Source: CAVZLD01 sp963776055
Lineage (GTDB): Bacteria; Planctomycetota; Planctomycetia; Pirellulales; Pirellulaceae
Length of the DNA: 64,000 bases
Direction of reading: 5' to 3'
NCBI GenBank assembly: GCA_963776055.1
Contig: CAVZLD010000015.1
Span: 248,001-312,000, forward strand
Part shown: positions 29,324 to 38,040 of the stretch, one piece after another
Layout: each line of letters starts with the position of its first letter
Numbering within the stretch: position 1 is the first letter of the stretch
Position numbers and translations under genes: made by a program
Notes under the pieces: model-generated
The model's input: only the letters and a program-made list of their open reading frames with translations
Told to the model about the DNA's origin: nothing
Databases searched by the model: none

Positions 29324-32061
29324 ATGCTCCACTCGATGAAGCTGGCTACCAAGATCCTCCTCCTCCTGTTGTTGGTAGGGGTTGGCTCCGTGGCGATCTA
29401 CGGCTACGGCGGCTACGTCACGGCGCGGAACGCCCTGGAGCGCGACAGCTTCAACAAGCTGACCGCGGTGCGCGAGATGAAGGCCAGTCAGATCAAGGGC
29501 TACTTCCGCACGATCCGGCGCCAAGTCACGACGTTCTCGGAGAACCGCATGATCGTCGAGGCGATGGCGGAGTTCAGCGAGGCCTTCGCCAACATAGACG
29601 GGGATCCGGCGCTGGTGCCCACGAGCATGCCTGCCGTGGACGGCCGCCTGAGGAGCTACTACGAAGCGGAATTTCTTCCCCGGCTGGCCAAGAATGCGGA
29701 GGTCGCGCCGAGGATCAAGAGCTACTGGCCGCCCAGGGAGAACACGCGGGTCCTCCAGGACCTGTACATCGCGAGCAACCGCCACCCCACGGGGTCGAAG
29801 CATCTCCTGGAGGACGCCGGCGACGGCAGTGCCTACAGCCGGCTCCACCGCAAGTACCACCCGATCATCAGGAGTTACCTCGATAAGTTCGGCTACTACG
29901 ACATCTTCCTGGTGGAGCCCGAGGGTGGGCACATCGTCTACAGCGTGTTCAAGGAGGTCGACTACGGCACCTCTCTGTTGGGCGGGCCCTACCAGAACAC
30001 CAACTTCGGGCGGGCTTTTCGCCGGGCTCTGGAGGCGAGCACGGCCGACTTCGTCGTCCTCGAAGATTTCGCCCCCTACGATCCTTCGTACCGCGCAGGC
30101 CTCCTTCATCGCCTCGCCTGTCTTCGACGGCGCGGAACGCATTGGCGTGCTGATCTTCCAGATGCCCATCGACAGGATCAACGGCATCATGACCAACGAG
30201 CAGCGCTGGGCCGACGTCGGTCTGGGCGAGTCCGGCGAGTCCTACATCGTAGCGCAAGACTTCAAGCTTCGGAACCAGTCGCGGTTCCTCATCGAAGACC
30301 GCGAGAACTACTTCAAGATGATCGAGGCAATCGGGACCGCGCCCGCCGTGGTGACGCGCATCCGCAACCTGAACAGCACCATCGGTCTGCAGGAGGTCAG
30401 GACCGAGGGAACCGAAGCGGCGCTGGCCGGCCAGACCGGCACCGAGGTCTTCCCGGACTATCGGGGCGTTCCGGTGCTGTCATCTTACCAGCCGCTGGAT
30501 ATCGAGGATGTCGATTGGGTGCTGATGAGCGAGATCGACGAGGCCGAGGCGTTCGCGGAGGTTCACCGGTTTCGGCGCAACGCGCTCCTGGCGTTTGTCG
30601 TCATGATGAGCGGCATCGTGATCGTCAGCCTCTTTTTTTCGCGGAGCTTTACGCGGCGGATCAACATCCTCACGGGGTATGCCCGGCGCCTCGCCGCGCA
30701 CGACTTCACGCAAGAACGCATCGAGGTGCCGCAGAAGCTGACCCAGATCGCGAGCCACCGTGACGAGGTCGGTCAGTTGGCGAAGGCGTTCTCGAAGCTC
30801 GGCGACGATTTGCAGCGGTCCATCAACAACCTGCGGACGACAACCGCGTCGAAGGAACGCATGCAGACGGAGCTTGACGTGGGCCGGGACATCCAGATGA
30901 GCATGCTGCCCCTACTGTTTCCCGCGTATCCCGAAAAGGAGGAGTTCGCGGTGCTGCTCAGCGCTCGAGCCCGCACGCGAGGTCGGCGGCGACTTCTACG
31001 ACTTCTACTTCCTGGACGAAAAGCGGTTCTGCCTGTGCGTCGCCGACGTTTCCGACAAGGGCGTCCCGGCGGCGCTCTACATGGCCGTAGCCAAGACGCT
31101 CATCAAATCCGAGGCCACCGGCGCCTCGTCGGCAGCCGAGATCCTCTCTCGCGTCAATGACGAGCTGAGCGCAGACAACCCCTCGAGCATGTTCGTCACG
31201 GTGTTTCTGGGGATCCTCGACATCGAGACGGGCGAGCTCGTGTATGCCAACGCGGGACACGAGCCGCCACTGTTGCTCAGCAACGGGGCGGTCGGCAAGG
31301 GCGGGTGACCCGACTCGAGCTGCATGGTCCGGTTATCGGCGCGGTGCCCGAGATCACCTACCGGGATGGGCACGTCCAGCTGAAGCGCGGCGACTTCCTG
31401 TTGATGTTCACCGATGGCGTCACCGAGGCGATGAACGTGCGCGGCGAGCTGTATTCCCAGGCGAGACTGGTCGAGTCCCTTCAGCAGGGCAAGCTTCGAC
31501 TCGGCCAGCGGCCTCGTCGACGACGTGTTGAGCGGGGTGCAGGCCTTCGCTGAGGGCGCCGAGCAGGCTGACGACATCACCGTGCTGGCCCTCCACTATC
31601 TTGGGGTCGCCGGGGACAACATCCAGCAACGGGTCGAGTTCACGATCAAGAACCGCCTCGAGGAGATCGAGACCGCGATCGCGCAGTTCAGCGAGTTTGC
31701 GAGCAGGCACGGCGTTGCCGACCCGGTGCGTCAAAAAATCTCCGTCGCCCTCGACGAACTTCTCAACAACACGATCACCTACGGCTTTCCCGCGGGCGGG
31801 GAGCACGTCATCGACATCGCGATCGAGCTCGGAGGCGATCGGCTCGCGGTCCGCTTGGAGGACGACGGCCGCGCCTTCAATCCCTTCGCCCAAGCCACTC
31901 CTGACACGACGGGCGCGGTCGAGGATCGGCCGGAAGGCGGACTGGGCATTCATATCGTCCGCAATCTCATGGAGAAGGTGGGATACCAACGGGACGGCGA
32001 GAAGAACGTTACCACGCTTATCAAACACTTCACAACAAATCCAGAGGGAGAGAGCACATGA
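29324..32061 (+). CDS. dCache-HAMP-PP2C (RsbU-like)-HATPase (RsbW-like) partner-switching regulator, four frame changes
   Basis: Read across frame changes near 30090, 30965, 31308 and 31510 this is one protein of about 910 residues. N-terminal helix (ILLLLLLVGVGSVAIYGYGG), a periplasmic double-Cache sensor (about 35-405; VFDGAERIGVLIFQMPIDR, VDWVLMSEIDEAEAF), second helix (ALLAFVVMMSGIVIVSLFFS), HAMP, linker LDVGRDIQMSMLPLLFPAYP, then a SpoIIE/RsbU PP2C phosphatase with all metal-binding motifs (GGDFYDF, ADVSDKG, FTDGVTEAM, ADDITVLAL). It runs directly into a GHKL/HATPase serine-kinase domain (RQKISVALDELLNNTITYGF, GGLGIHIVRNLMEKVGY). Phosphatase and anti-sigma-type kinase in one chain is an opposed pair acting on a STAS antagonist. 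The 3' end overlaps the STAS start (ATGA). The breaks may be sequencing indels or decay. Confidence 0.75.
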
Positions 32062-32435
32062 ACTTCTCAACGCGAGTGCAGGACGACGTCGCCATCGTGG
32101 ACATCGAGGGCAATCTGGACACGACAACCGCCCCCACCGCACGCGGCGGGTTTGATTCCCTGCTCGACGAGGCCCAGAAGACCATCCTCGTCAACCTGGC
32201 CAAGCTTGACTACACCTCGAGCGCCGGCCTGCGGGTGCTGCTCGCGCTGGCCAAGGAATTGCAGATGGTAGGAGGCAAACTCCACCTGTGTAGCCTCAAC
32301 GATACCGTGCGGGACATCTTCGAGATGTCGGGGTTTGACGGCATCCTGAAGGTCTTCCCGTCCGAGGCCGAGGCGCTGGCGGCGTTTCGGTGTACTGCCT
32401 CCGTCGGATCTGAAAATTCTGGGGGACATCGGTAA
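32058..32435 (+). CDS. STAS-domain anti-sigma factor antagonist (RsbV/SpoIIAA-like)
   Basis: 125 residues from ATG 32058, overlapping the regulator stop by four bases. MNFSTRVQDDVAIVDIEGNL starts the STAS fold, and ILVNLAKLDYTSSAGLRVLL carries the phosphorylatable serine pair of the DxTSSAGL motif. The HATPase domain fused to the upstream regulator is the expected kinase and the PP2C domain the phosphatase, so the set is a closed partner-switching module. The downstream target (sigma factor or other partner) is not in the window. The C-terminal 15 residues (CTASVGSENSGGHR) look like read-through and may not be native. Frame intact. Confidence 0.9.
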   Translation: MNFSTRVQDDVAIVDIEGNLDTTTAPTARGGFDSLLDEAQKTILVNLAKLDYTSSAGLRVLLALAKELQMVGGKLHLCSLNDTVRDIFEMSGFDGILKVFPSEAEALAAFRCTASVGSENSGGHR

Positions 32436-32718
32436 CAGCTCCTGGCGATCGCTGCGCATTGTCCGAAACTCGATCTCGTTCGTTTCGGTGTTTGTCAGCC
32501 GACGCGCCCCGTCGTTGGTCCTCCGAAGGCCCCGGCAGGGGCATGCAGACCGCCAGGTCGATCGTGTCTCACGAGGGTGGCTTTGCGGCCGGCGCAGGGT
32601 CTTGCCTCAATCGGCGGAATCGCACTGGGCTCATTTCACGCCTTTCGGTCGTCGCAGGAGAATACAGGGAAGGTGTCCCTGCATGCCGGTTCGATTCAGC
32701 TCCGAGTGCGACTCCTCA
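32436..32718. other. Short unassigned stretch in the island
   Basis: Between the STAS gene and the right copy of the 49-bp repeat. No recognisable gene or motif. Confidence 0.4.
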
Positions 32719-32767
32719 GTGATGCAATGACACGTTTTGTGTGCACGAACCCTTGACTGAGCACGGA
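32719..32767. repeat. 49-bp direct repeat, right copy
   Basis: Partner of 27761-27809 (46/49 identical, same orientation). A dockerin-like gene fragment begins at its last bases. Confidence 0.9.
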
Positions 32768-32831
32768 CTGGAACGGGGACAGAAACTTCGACTCGGCGGA
32801 CTTCATCCTCGCCTTCCAAACGGGGCTCTAG
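32766..32831 (+). pseudogene. Dockerin-protein C-terminal remnant
   Basis: In one frame DWNGDRNFDSADFILAFQTG, then L and TAG 32829-32831, is the last calcium-binding repeat of a planctomycete dockerin-like protein, compare DWNADLVFDSGDFVAAF in the genes at 969 and 22113. Nothing upstream in frame continues the protein because the 49-bp repeat interrupts it. So the island insertion or a later rearrangement cut an older surface-protein gene here. Confidence 0.6.
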
Positions 32832-33045
32832 GAAGTGAAATCCCAACTGGGCACGAGCAAGGTAGCGGCCGCCGCAGATCGGCTTTCTGCGGAGAACCAC
32901 CGTACGTCTCGCCAGAGTGCCTAGGTGGCGTGATTCGTACGACAGGACATACGTTTCGTTCCGATTCACAGTGATTGACGAGTCCCATCCGATCACATAG
33001 CCTGCAGGGACAACACGGTATGACAACAGTCTGTCATGTAACCGT

Positions 33046-33330
33046 TCACGCATTGGGGAGGAGTAGGGGGGCTGATTCACCCGCGAGATAAACTTGGACC
33101 GCGGCGGTCAGATAGTGCGAAGGCACTGCGATCTTGTTGGCGGCCGGTCTCGATGACCGTGAGCATGGTCTCAACGAAGCGACTGCCACTGGCGCTTTGT
33201 GTGCCGAAAGAAAGCTCGCGCCAGATCACCGCGTGTCGCAACGCGCGCTCGCCGGCGTTATTGGCCGGCTCGACCTCTTCGTCACGGGCCAACGTCCGCA
33301 GCCAGTCGCGATGCGCGTCGATTCCTGAGG
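33046..33330 (-). pseudogene. IS66-family transposase, C-terminal remnant
   Basis: Minus strand: AHRDWLRTLARDEEVEPANN, AGERALRHAVIWRELSFGTQ, SASGSRFVETMLTVIETGRQ is the well-conserved C-terminal end of the IS66 transposase TnpC. Near 33110 the frame changes and the normal tail resumes as YLTAAVQVYLAGESAPLLLP with stop at 33046. The N-terminal two thirds and both accessory IS66 genes are absent. A TGTAACCGTTCACG just past the stop may be part of the element end. An insertion sequence relic in the island. Confidence 0.75.
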
Positions 33331-33624
33331 CCGACGAATAGACCAGACCTCTCTACAATCGTCTGCCATTTCGTGGTACACTACGTGCCCAGCTTGATTG
33401 CGGCCTATGGCGAGATCCCCAACGCACTGTACGCTCGAATTTCCGTTAGCAATGAGATGCTGACTCAGACCCCAGAATTCGCAACGTTCAGCGCGGCGAA
33501 CAATCCAGCCCGTGAGATGTGAGTGACTACGTATCAGTCCAACTCACATCTTGCCGCTCTTTCTGATTTCCCGATAGGGAGCATTCCTACCCCGACTCAG
33601 CATTCCGCGCAGAAGGATCAATAC
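33331..33624. other. Upstream region of the MFS gene
   Basis: About 290 bases with no recognisable gene. Several frames are open but show no family features. The MFS start at 33625 has AAGGATC before it; an in-frame ATG at 33523 would add 34 residues without a membrane segment and is less likely. Confidence 0.4.
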
Positions 33625-34881
33625 ATGAGCTCTGAGAGCAGTCTTCCTGACAAACCGGTCACTAACCTTGGCTGGCGAGTGACCATGGCCGGCTTGGGCA
33701 TCAACCTAGCATTAGGCGTTCTGTATAGCTGGAGCATCGTGCGTGGCGGCATGGTAGAGGAAGGGTGGGGCTGGACGGCGTCCCAGCTCAGCCTTCCGTA
33801 TTCCGTCGCGTGTCTTGTCTTCTGTTTGGTAATGGTTCCCGCTGGTCGTATGCAAGACACGCTGGGACCGCGTCTCGTCGCCACGATTGGCGGGGTGCTA
33901 GTTGGTGCGGGTATGTTGTTGGCTGGTTTGATGGGAAACTCCGTCGTAGGTTACGTCATCGGATTCGGTGTCTTGGCGGGAGCTGGAATTGGATTTGGCT
34001 ATGCCTCGGCAACGCCACCCGCCGTGAAGTGGTTTCCCCCGTCCAAAACAGGTTTGATTGCCGGACTTGTCGTTTCCGGGTTTGGCCTGGCGAGCGTCTA
34101 CATCGCACCGTTGGCCACCAAGCTGATTGGCCTTTACGGGATCAACGCCACCGTGATGGGCCTGGGAGTCGGCTTCCTTGTGGTGGTCTGCGGTTTGGCC
34201 CAACTCCTGGCCCCGCCACCGACAGGATATGTGCCCCAAGAATCCGGCGGGAAAGGCGCGGCAGGCTCGGCGCCCAAGCTGGTCGACTTCACGCCACGCG
34301 AGATGCTGAAGACCTGGCAGTTCTATTCCCTGTGGTTTATGTACGCCTGCGGCGCTGGCGCTGGATTGATGGTCATCTCGATCGCCAAATCGCTCGGTAA
34401 AGCCGAGGCAGGGGTGGTGGCCGTTGTTGCGCTAGCCGTTGGCAATGGTGCTGGCCGAGTCCTCGCCGGAGCGGCATCGGACAAGGTGGGGCGCAAATTG
34501 ACAGTCGGATTCTTCTTTGTCTTCCAGGCTATCATGGTTGTCTTGCTTTCGATGGCCAAACCCGACACAGTACTCGGCAGCGCCGGCGTCATTGCCGTTC
34601 TATGCGCCTTGGTGGGAATGAACTACGGCTCCAATCTCGCCCTCTTCCCATCCTTTACGAAAGACTACTATGGGTTGAAGAATTTTGGAGTGAACTATGG
34701 CCTCGTCTTCACTGCCTGGGGCATCGGTGGTTTTATGCTCGCCCTTGGTGCGGGGAAATTGAAGGACGTATATGACACTTTCACTTTCGCTTACTACGGA
34801 GCCGCCGCGCTACTGATTCTTGCAGCCATCATGACCGTCATCGTGAAACCACCAGCCGAAGGTTCTTCCAAAGCGGTATAG
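33625..34881 (+). CDS. OFA-type major facilitator (oxalate/formate antiporter family)
   Basis: 418 residues, twelve predicted membrane segments. NLGWRVTMAGLGINLALGVL and YSWSIVRGGMVEEGWGWT at the N-terminus, the MFS loop VPAGRMQDTLGPRLVATIGG between helices 2 and 3, and WFPPSKTGLIAGLVVSGFGL are typical of the OFA family (oxalate:formate antiporter-like). The second half has the AASDKVGRKLTV loop. Substrates in the family include oxalate, formate and other small carboxylates; the actual one cannot be told. It is in the island near an IS66 relic, alone, with no catabolic partner. Frame intact. Confidence 0.82.
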   Translation: MSSESSLPDKPVTNLGWRVTMAGLGINLALGVLYSWSIVRGGMVEEGWGWTASQLSLPYSVACLVFCLVMVPAGRMQDTLGPRLVATIGGVLVGAGMLLAGLMGNSVVGYVIGFGVLAGAGIGFGYASATPPAVKWFPPSKTGLIAGLVVSGFGLASVYIAPLATKLIGLYGINATVMGLGVGFLVVVCGLAQLLAPPPTGYVPQESGGKGAAGSAPKLVDFTPREMLKTWQFYSLWFMYACGAGAGLMVISIAKSLGKAEAGVVAVVALAVGNGAGRVLAGAASDKVGRKLTVGFFFVFQAIMVVLLSMAKPDTVLGSAGVIAVLCALVGMNYGSNLALFPSFTKDYYGLKNFGVNYGLVFTAWGIGGFMLALGAGKLKDVYDTFTFAYYGAAALLILAAIMTVIVKPPAEGSSKAV

Positions 34882-34906
34882 GAAACGCTCGTCACGGAAG
34901 AAGTCA

Positions 34907-35047
34907 TCACCCGACAGCCACCGGAAGCCCAGGCGATGATCCGCCTGCTGCCGACTCCGATTCGTCGATCATGAATACAACATCCACCATCGCTGCCAGC
35001 ACGCGCCGGTCTTCTCGTCTCTCGAACTTCATTTCTCTCATCTTCAT
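34907..35047 (-). CDS. Small protein, 46 residues, unknown
   Basis: Minus-strand ATG 35047 has GGAGG about six bases upstream. It reads MKMREMKFERREDRRVLAAM, VDVVFMIDESESAAGG and ends VAVG at TGA 34907. The basic start followed by VLAAMVDVVFMI could be a short membrane-associated peptide. It lies just downstream of a PEP-CTERM gene fragment on the same strand. It may be the start of a gene whose rest is lost. No family recognised. Confidence 0.4.
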   Translation of the reverse strand: MKMREMKFERREDRRVLAAMVDVVFMIDESESAAGGSSPGLPVAVG

Positions 35048-35076
35048 GATTGACTCCCTCCAGATGATTCGCTTTC

Positions 35077-35300
35077 TTACAGCTCCTTCGCCATAGACAG
35101 CCCTGCCGAATCGTCGTGCCTGACTTGGCGACGCAGCGATAAGTCCAGTCCAATCGCAATCAGGAATCCGCCAAGAGAACTTGGCTCCGGCACAAGTGCA
35201 ATTTGCTTCAAAGCAATGGACGTTCCGCGCCGAGGGTCCATCAGGATTTCGAATCGCTCGATGGATGTCCAGTCATAATCAATGGGGGAAATTCTGGCGT
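35077..35300 (-). pseudogene. PEP-CTERM protein, C-terminal fragment
   Basis: Minus strand, residues DYDWTSIERFEILMDPRRGT, SIALKQIALVPEPSSLGGF and LIAIGLDLSLRRQ end a PEP-CTERM secreted protein, stop at 35077. The N-terminal body is replaced upstream by the integrase remnant on the opposite strand, so only the sorting tail survives. It shows that the island interior contains broken older genes. Confidence 0.6.
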
Positions 35301-35319
35301 TGAAGCGGCACGACTTGGA

Positions 35320-35748
35320 TCTGGCAGCCGCCGCGGCGATCACCTGAGCGGAAGACAACAACGGCGGGCGACGAGCTGCATCCCGCTGCATCCGATCATT
35401 GTCGAACATCTCAAGCGAGTTCAGAGCTTCGACGAGCGAGTCTTTGCCTGGGACTATCACGAGCGGACGCTCAGGAGTGAATTCTACCGGATCCAGAAGC
35501 ATGCCGGCATTCACCTACCCTGCCACGACCGGCACAAACACACGCAGGCGTGCCACCTCTACTCGTTCCACGACTACCGCAACAGCCTTTGCCACTGCCA
35601 ATGCCGGCTGTCTGCGGACGCTCTGCAGGCCCTCATGCGCCACCGGAGCTATCTGACCACGCAGAAGTACATCAACATGGCCCGGCAACTCGACCAGTCC
35701 GTGGAAGAGCTGCACGTGCCGCCCATCCTGAGAAGGGCCGCTCACTAG
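35320..35748 (+). pseudogene. Tyrosine recombinase (phage-type integrase), C-terminal remnant
   Basis: Ends at TAG 35746-35748. Visible residues: LHPIIVEHLKRVQSFDERVF, FHDYRNSLCHCQ, ADALQALMRHRSYLTTQKYI. The box II pattern HxxR (HDYR), the following HR of LMRHRS and the terminal tyrosine in TQKY are the catalytic order of the tyrosine recombinase family. The first half with the first catalytic Arg and the arm-binding domain is missing. It sits 114 bases from tRNA-Arg, the standard place for an integrase acting at that tRNA. Confidence 0.75.
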
Positions 35749-35813
35749 CCGCGCCGGCCTGCCGCGAGCCTTGGGATCGTCCGGCCTGCGGCGCCACCAG
35801 CTCCGGGCGGGCT

Positions 35814-35836
35814 GTGGAGTGTTCTTGGAGTGTTGG
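35814..35836. repeat. Short direct repeat next to the right attachment site
   Basis: TGTGGAGTGTTCTTGGAGTG plus TTG matches 25428-25450 in 20 of 23 positions, same orientation. Each copy lies just inside one island end and itself contains two GGAGTG motifs, so it could be an integrase-arm or accessory site. Confidence 0.6.
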
Positions 35837-35861
35837 CGATCTCGAATCGACGTAACTCCAG

Positions 35862-35935
<74 letters not shown>

Positions 35936-36383
35936 GAGTGTCCAAAGCAGAGTCTTGGGGCGATTACGACCCTGTTCTTTGTGGCATTACGATCTGTGTT
36001 GGCACGGGGACGCTTCCGGTGGTTGCCACGACGAAACCTCGATAGATCACCCAAGGCCCACTGGAGCTCCCCGCTGACGATTCACGGCAAGGGGCAGTAT
36101 ACCAAGAAGACTTACCGCGTTGACAGCCATCTTCGAGCCGTCCTCTCTGCCTCAATTCTGTTCGGCACACGCCTTGTAGGGTGGGCCTCAGCGAGTCCAA
36201 GATGTGGCGGATTGCGGAGAACAAGCCGAGCGGTGGCCCACCAGCATGCGGTCGCGGTCTGGCACAGGCGCATCGAACCGATCAGGACCGGAAGCGGATG
36301 ATCAAGAACCCATGTCGGATTCTGGTGGGCCGCGGCTCGGTACCTTCGGGAGCGTCCCGCGCAATGCGCTCGCCTTGGCCCAT
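35936..36383. other. Region beyond the tRNA, repeat only
   Basis: No gene recognised. 36175-36242 begins TTGTAGGGTGGGCCTCAGCG and ends GGTGGCCCACCA, the same stem family as 52171-52214 (TAGGGTGGGCTCAGC ... GCCCACCA). Confidence 0.5.
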
Positions 36384-36620
36384 CTACAACTGAACGAACT
36401 TAACAATCTCCGCCGACGCTTCGTCAAAGCTGGCCTCGTCGCCGCTATACCGGTCCCAGTTCAGCGCCAAATGGGCTCCCAGAATGCTGCCGCCAGCGAC
36501 TGACGCGATATCCGTCACGCTTGCCAGCGCACTGGCATCTCGGAGAAAACGCACCACTCCCAGGTGGTAAAGCGTTGCGCGGAATCCTCCGCCAGACAGT
36601 GCGAGACCAAGTTTGGGCAT
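36384..36620 (-). pseudogene. Patatin-like phospholipase, N-terminal fragment
   Basis: Minus strand ATG 36620: MPKLGLALSGGGFRATLYHL then GVVRFLRDASALASVTDIAS, VAGGSILGAHLALNWDRYSG and stop at 36384. GLALSGGGFRA is the oxyanion loop of patatin-like phospholipases. The position usually holding the nucleophilic serine (S in SVSGGS-type motifs) reads SVAGGS here, so the serine appears replaced by alanine. Only 78 residues remain of a family usually over 300. Bases 36621-37001 upstream contain no supported gene. Confidence 0.65.
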
Positions 36621-37001
36621 GGCAGCAGGTTCCTGTGATGATTCGTGCCTGAACCACGTTGCCAGGCGAACTTTGTGTACTGGGTCCCAAGCGTACGGAC
36701 GAACTTGGACGACTCGCGTTCTACTTGCTCGACGAATTCTACCGGCGCCTCCCTGACTCAAGTGCTCAGCGCGTACACGGGCAATTCGCTCTGGGGCCGG
36801 TCGTAGCACACATCTCCGTCACCAGGAGCCGCTTTCCGCGACGTCTCGTCGTGTCCAAGTTGCAGCACGGCATCCGATGACAGATACTGTTCGGCAGAAG
36901 CCTTCCTGATCAGTGCCTTGTGTGAGCGGTCTTGGACGCGACGCCGTCCAACCGTAATGATCCAGATTCGTCCACATACATTCAACTCGCAGGTTACACG
37001 A

Positions 37002-37907
37002 ATGAAACTCTCACGGCATCTGGTTTTTCTTGTACTCGCCCTATCGGTGACAGTGGTAGCCTCAGCACAGGAGCAGCCACTCGCTCCGACTTGCGTCAGC
37101 GTGGCGTATGGTCCACACGAGGCGAACGTGCTGGACATTTGGCTGGCGAAAGGCGAGGGGCCCCGTCCGCTGTTGGTTTATATTCACGGTGGTGGTTGGA
37201 TTGGCGGGACGAAGAGACGTTCGGCAGCTCAAGTTCGCCCATACCTGGACAAGGGTATCTCTTACGCTGCAGTCGAATACCGTCTAACCGGTGTTGCGCC
37301 GCTGCCCGCGCCAGTACATGATGCGGCACGCGCGATCCAATTCATTCGCACAAAGGCAAGCGAATGGAACATCAATTCTGATCGCATTGCTTTGACAGGC
37401 GGTAGCGCTGGTGCCTGTACGTCAATGTGGATTCTGTGCCACGCAGACATGGCCGATCCCGAATCAGACGATCCGGTATTGCGTGAATCGACGCGAGTCG
37501 CGGCCGCGGCGGTTACCGGCGGCCAAACCTCAATCGATCCAAAAGTCATTGAACCATGGCTGGGACCCAACGTGCTCAAGCACAGAATGATCAACATGGC
37601 CGTCGGCGAGCAGACCCTTGCCGGAGCGTTAGAAAACTACGAGAAGTACCGCGAAGTCTATCTCGAGTTTTCTCCGTACAACCACGTTAGCAGCGACGAT
37701 CCACCGCTGCTGATGACTTATGGAAGCAACATGAAGCTGCCGTCGGAGAATGCGGGTCATGGCATCCATCACCCCGTCTACGGCGTGAAGATGAAGGAAA
37801 AGGCTGACAGTGTGGGGCAGGAATGCCATTTGTTGATCAAGGGCGTGTCGAGGTCCGAGAAATATGCCAGTCCGGAGGAGTTCTTGTTGGATAAGTTGCT
37901 CAACTGA
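37002..37907 (+). CDS. Secreted alpha/beta hydrolase (carboxylesterase-like)
   Basis: 301 residues from ATG 37002. Signal peptide MKLSRHLVFLVLALSVTVVASAQ. The alpha/beta-hydrolase core has the HGGGWIGGTKR oxyanion loop and the nucleophile elbow LTGGSAGACTS (GGSAG). A late HHPVYG supplies a likely catalytic histidine, and the acid is not obvious. The overall pattern fits planctomycete esterase/lipase-like proteins close to acetyl-xylan or sugar-ester hydrolases, but the substrate is unknown. Probably periplasmic or secreted. Intact frame, convergent with the large PQQ protein. Confidence 0.82.
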   Translation: MKLSRHLVFLVLALSVTVVASAQEQPLAPTCVSVAYGPHEANVLDIWLAKGEGPRPLLVYIHGGGWIGGTKRRSAAQVRPYLDKGISYAAVEYRLTGVAPLPAPVHDAARAIQFIRTKASEWNINSDRIALTGGSAGACTSMWILCHADMADPESDDPVLRESTRVAAAAVTGGQTSIDPKVIEPWLGPNVLKHRMINMAVGEQTLAGALENYEKYREVYLEFSPYNHVSSDDPPLLMTYGSNMKLPSENAGHGIHHPVYGVKMKEKADSVGQECHLLIKGVSRSEKYASPEEFLLDKLLN

Positions 37908-38040
37908 TCCCACTTCGGCCACATCCAACGTGTCAACCTGCATCGGCTGCACCCGACGATACACGCAACGAGTCGTAATCCGATCCCGTGATGGTTTGCT
38001 TGTCATGCAGCGATCGGTGACGCTACCCGCTGCGTCGCCG

